From NCBI GenBank assembly GCA_943788195.1, contig CALSPH010000001.1, forward strand, positions 1,313,595 to 1,377,594: DNA of 64,000 nucleotides, in the 5' to 3' direction. Made by a program: the position numbers and the translations under genes. The notes under the pieces are model-generated. The model was not told where the DNA came from, ran no database searches, and saw only the letters and a list, made by a program, of their open reading frames with translations. Below are positions 63,018 through 64,000 of the stretch, piece by piece. How positions within the stretch are numbered: the stretch's first letter is position 1; each line of letters starts with the position of its first letter. This DNA is from an uncultured Bacteroidia bacterium. GTDB lineage: Bacteria; Bacteroidota; Bacteroidia; NS11-12g; UBA955.

Positions 63018-63754
63018 TGATTGAATTAGTCAACATAAATAAGTCGTTTAGTGGCAAGCAGGTATTGTTTGATATATCCGCCAGCTTTACACCGGGCATA
63101 CCCAACTTAATTATTGGAGCCAGTGGTGGGGGTAAAAGCGTGATGATGAAAAGTATGGTTGGCTTGCTAAAGCCGGAGTCTGGCCAAATACTGTATGGCG
63201 ATCGAGATTTATTGAAATTAGAGTATAAAGAACTGCGCGAACTCAGACGAGAAATAGGAATGTTATTTCAAGGCGCGGCCTTATTTGATTCCATGACAGT
63301 TGAGCAAAATATTGACTTTCCGCTCAAAATGTTCTCGAAAATGAATGCCGAAGAACGCAGAGATCGAGTTAATTTTTGTTTGAAACGTGTGGATATGGAA
63401 GGGGTTAATGATAAGTATCCATCAGAAATTAGTGGAGGAATGAAAAAGCGCGTGGGCATTGCCAGAGCAATCGCTTTAAATATTCGGTATCTTTTTTGCG
63501 ATGAACCTAATAGTGGTTTAGATCCAATCACTTCGCGCTTGATCGATGAGTTGCTTCTGGAGATAACGGAAGAGTTTGATATTACTACCATAATCAATAG
63601 CCATGATATGAAAACGGTATTTGATATTGGGCATAATATTGTCTTCATCTTTGAAGGGAAAGTGTGTTGGAATGGAGATAATAAGGAACTAAAAAAGGCT
63701 AAGAATGATATCCCTGAACTGCAGGATTTTATTAATGCAAGTTATTTTGATTAG
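63017..63754 (+). CDS. mlaF: MlaF-family ABC transporter ATP-binding protein
   Basis: This ATPase partners the MlaE permease. The 245-residue protein has Walker A GASGGGKS (around 35-42), the signature ISGGMKKRVGIARAI, Walker B YLFCDEPNSGLDPI and the switch His in NSHDM. It overlaps mlaE by one base, a strong sign of co-translation. Length is normal. Confidence 0.94.
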   Translation: MIELVNINKSFSGKQVLFDISASFTPGIPNLIIGASGGGKSVMMKSMVGLLKPESGQILYGDRDLLKLEYKELRELRREIGMLFQGAALFDSMTVEQNIDFPLKMFSKMNAEERRDRVNFCLKRVDMEGVNDKYPSEISGGMKKRVGIARAIALNIRYLFCDEPNSGLDPITSRLIDELLLEITEEFDITTIINSHDMKTVFDIGHNIVFIFEGKVCWNGDNKELKKAKNDIPELQDFINASYFD

Positions 63755-63757
63755 GTT

Positions 63758-64000
63758 ATGATAAAGACAATTTTAATTTTAGGTGCAGTGCTGTTTACCC
63801 TTGGGGTTAGTTCATGCCAGAAGGAAAAGTGCGAAGGGTTTGATACCATTGTTCAGTTAGATGATTTATACTTATTTGCGGATGATACACTGCAGTTTTT
63901 TGATAATATCCCAAATCAATTTTTTGGAATCAGTTTCTCCATATTTGATGAAACCAAATCGCGCAATGGAACACGAAACTGTTCAACAGAGGATCTTGCC
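63758..64000 (+). CDS. putative lipoprotein, cut by the window edge
   Basis: The frame opens at ATG 63758, three bases after the mlaF stop, and runs to the end of the window. Its first 20 residues (MIKTILILGAVLFTLGVSSC) are a lipoprotein signal with Cys 20. The remaining 61 residues contain two further Cys. This is not a MlaD/MCE start. The rest of the gene and its function are outside the window. Confidence 0.7.
   Translation, partial: MIKTILILGAVLFTLGVSSCQKEKCEGFDTIVQLDDLYLFADDTLQFFDNIPNQFFGISFSIFDETKSRNGTRNCSTEDLA

Noticed and set aside
1-64000. CRISPR array, prophage, insertion sequence or toxin-antitoxin module
   Set aside because: I found no regularly spaced repeats, transposase, integrase, Cas or typical toxin motifs.

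Overview
The window comes from a Bacteroidota chromosome. The signs are three secreted proteins with a type IX secretion (Por) C-terminal sorting domain, TAnnTTTG -7 promoter elements in front of many genes, a split transketolase, a cbb3 oxidase (cco) gene group with a single-heme CcoP, and the typical 'RR-CRP plus PAS kinase' gene pair. GC content is moderate to low. I see no prophage, insertion sequence, CRISPR array, rRNA or plasmid gene. Most of the window is housekeeping or conserved Bacteroidota content.

Layout. 1-6.9 kb: a VWA protein and transketolase N-half (minus), then an FAD oxidoreductase, CoA-binding protein, OmpA lipoprotein, GlmU-like protein and triose-phosphate isomerase. 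6.9-11.3 kb: one very large secreted protein of unknown function. 11.4-16.9 kb: the ETF operon with a bifunctional-nuclease-type protein and an aminotransferase, then an outer membrane protein, YceI and an ATP-grasp enzyme. 17-25.9 kb: two T9SS cargo proteins, PrfC, PanB, a secreted coiled-coil protein and a DUF4249-like lipoprotein. 26-32.1 kb: DnaK, a membrane glycosyltransferase, tRNA-Leu, signal peptidase I, L19 and DUF3817. 32.3-37.6 kb: a TetR / ABC / HlyD / TolC export locus ending in a previously untracked 41-residue cysteine-rich microprotein. 37.6-47.6 kb: ValS, MurQ, an LtaS-like sulfatase, tRNA-Ala, a hypothetical protein, UvrA and a small secreted protein. 47.6-57 kb: the cbb3 oxidase region with its own two-component system. 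57-64 kb: ClpB, a T9SS cargo protein, an SDR enzyme and an MlaE/MlaF lipid transporter followed by a partial lipoprotein.

The most unusual region is the cco locus (47.6-56.0 kb). Its genes keep the canonical order, but two stretches are missing. The first 15 codons of ccoS run directly into what looks like the last dozen codons of ccoN/ccoNO, so the catalytic oxidase subunit is absent. Further down, the first two-thirds of CcoG is fused in frame to the last two-thirds of a SafE/TauE-type membrane protein, so the CcoG C-terminal domain, CcoH and the SafE N-terminus are missing. Either the oxidase operon decayed by two internal deletions or the assembly skipped two segments. A FixL-like PAS kinase and a REC-CRP fusion regulator are co-transcribed with these genes, and ATGAC-N4-GTCAT-type palindromes lie in front of the two cco transcription units.

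Sequence quality matters for reading this window. Five otherwise intact genes (VWA protein, C25-like protein, ABC transporter, uvrA and a small secreted protein) are broken by six single-base frameshifts. All six are +1 insertions and at least four lie in short homopolymer runs. This looks like uncorrected sequencing error rather than gene decay, and I annotate these genes across the shift.
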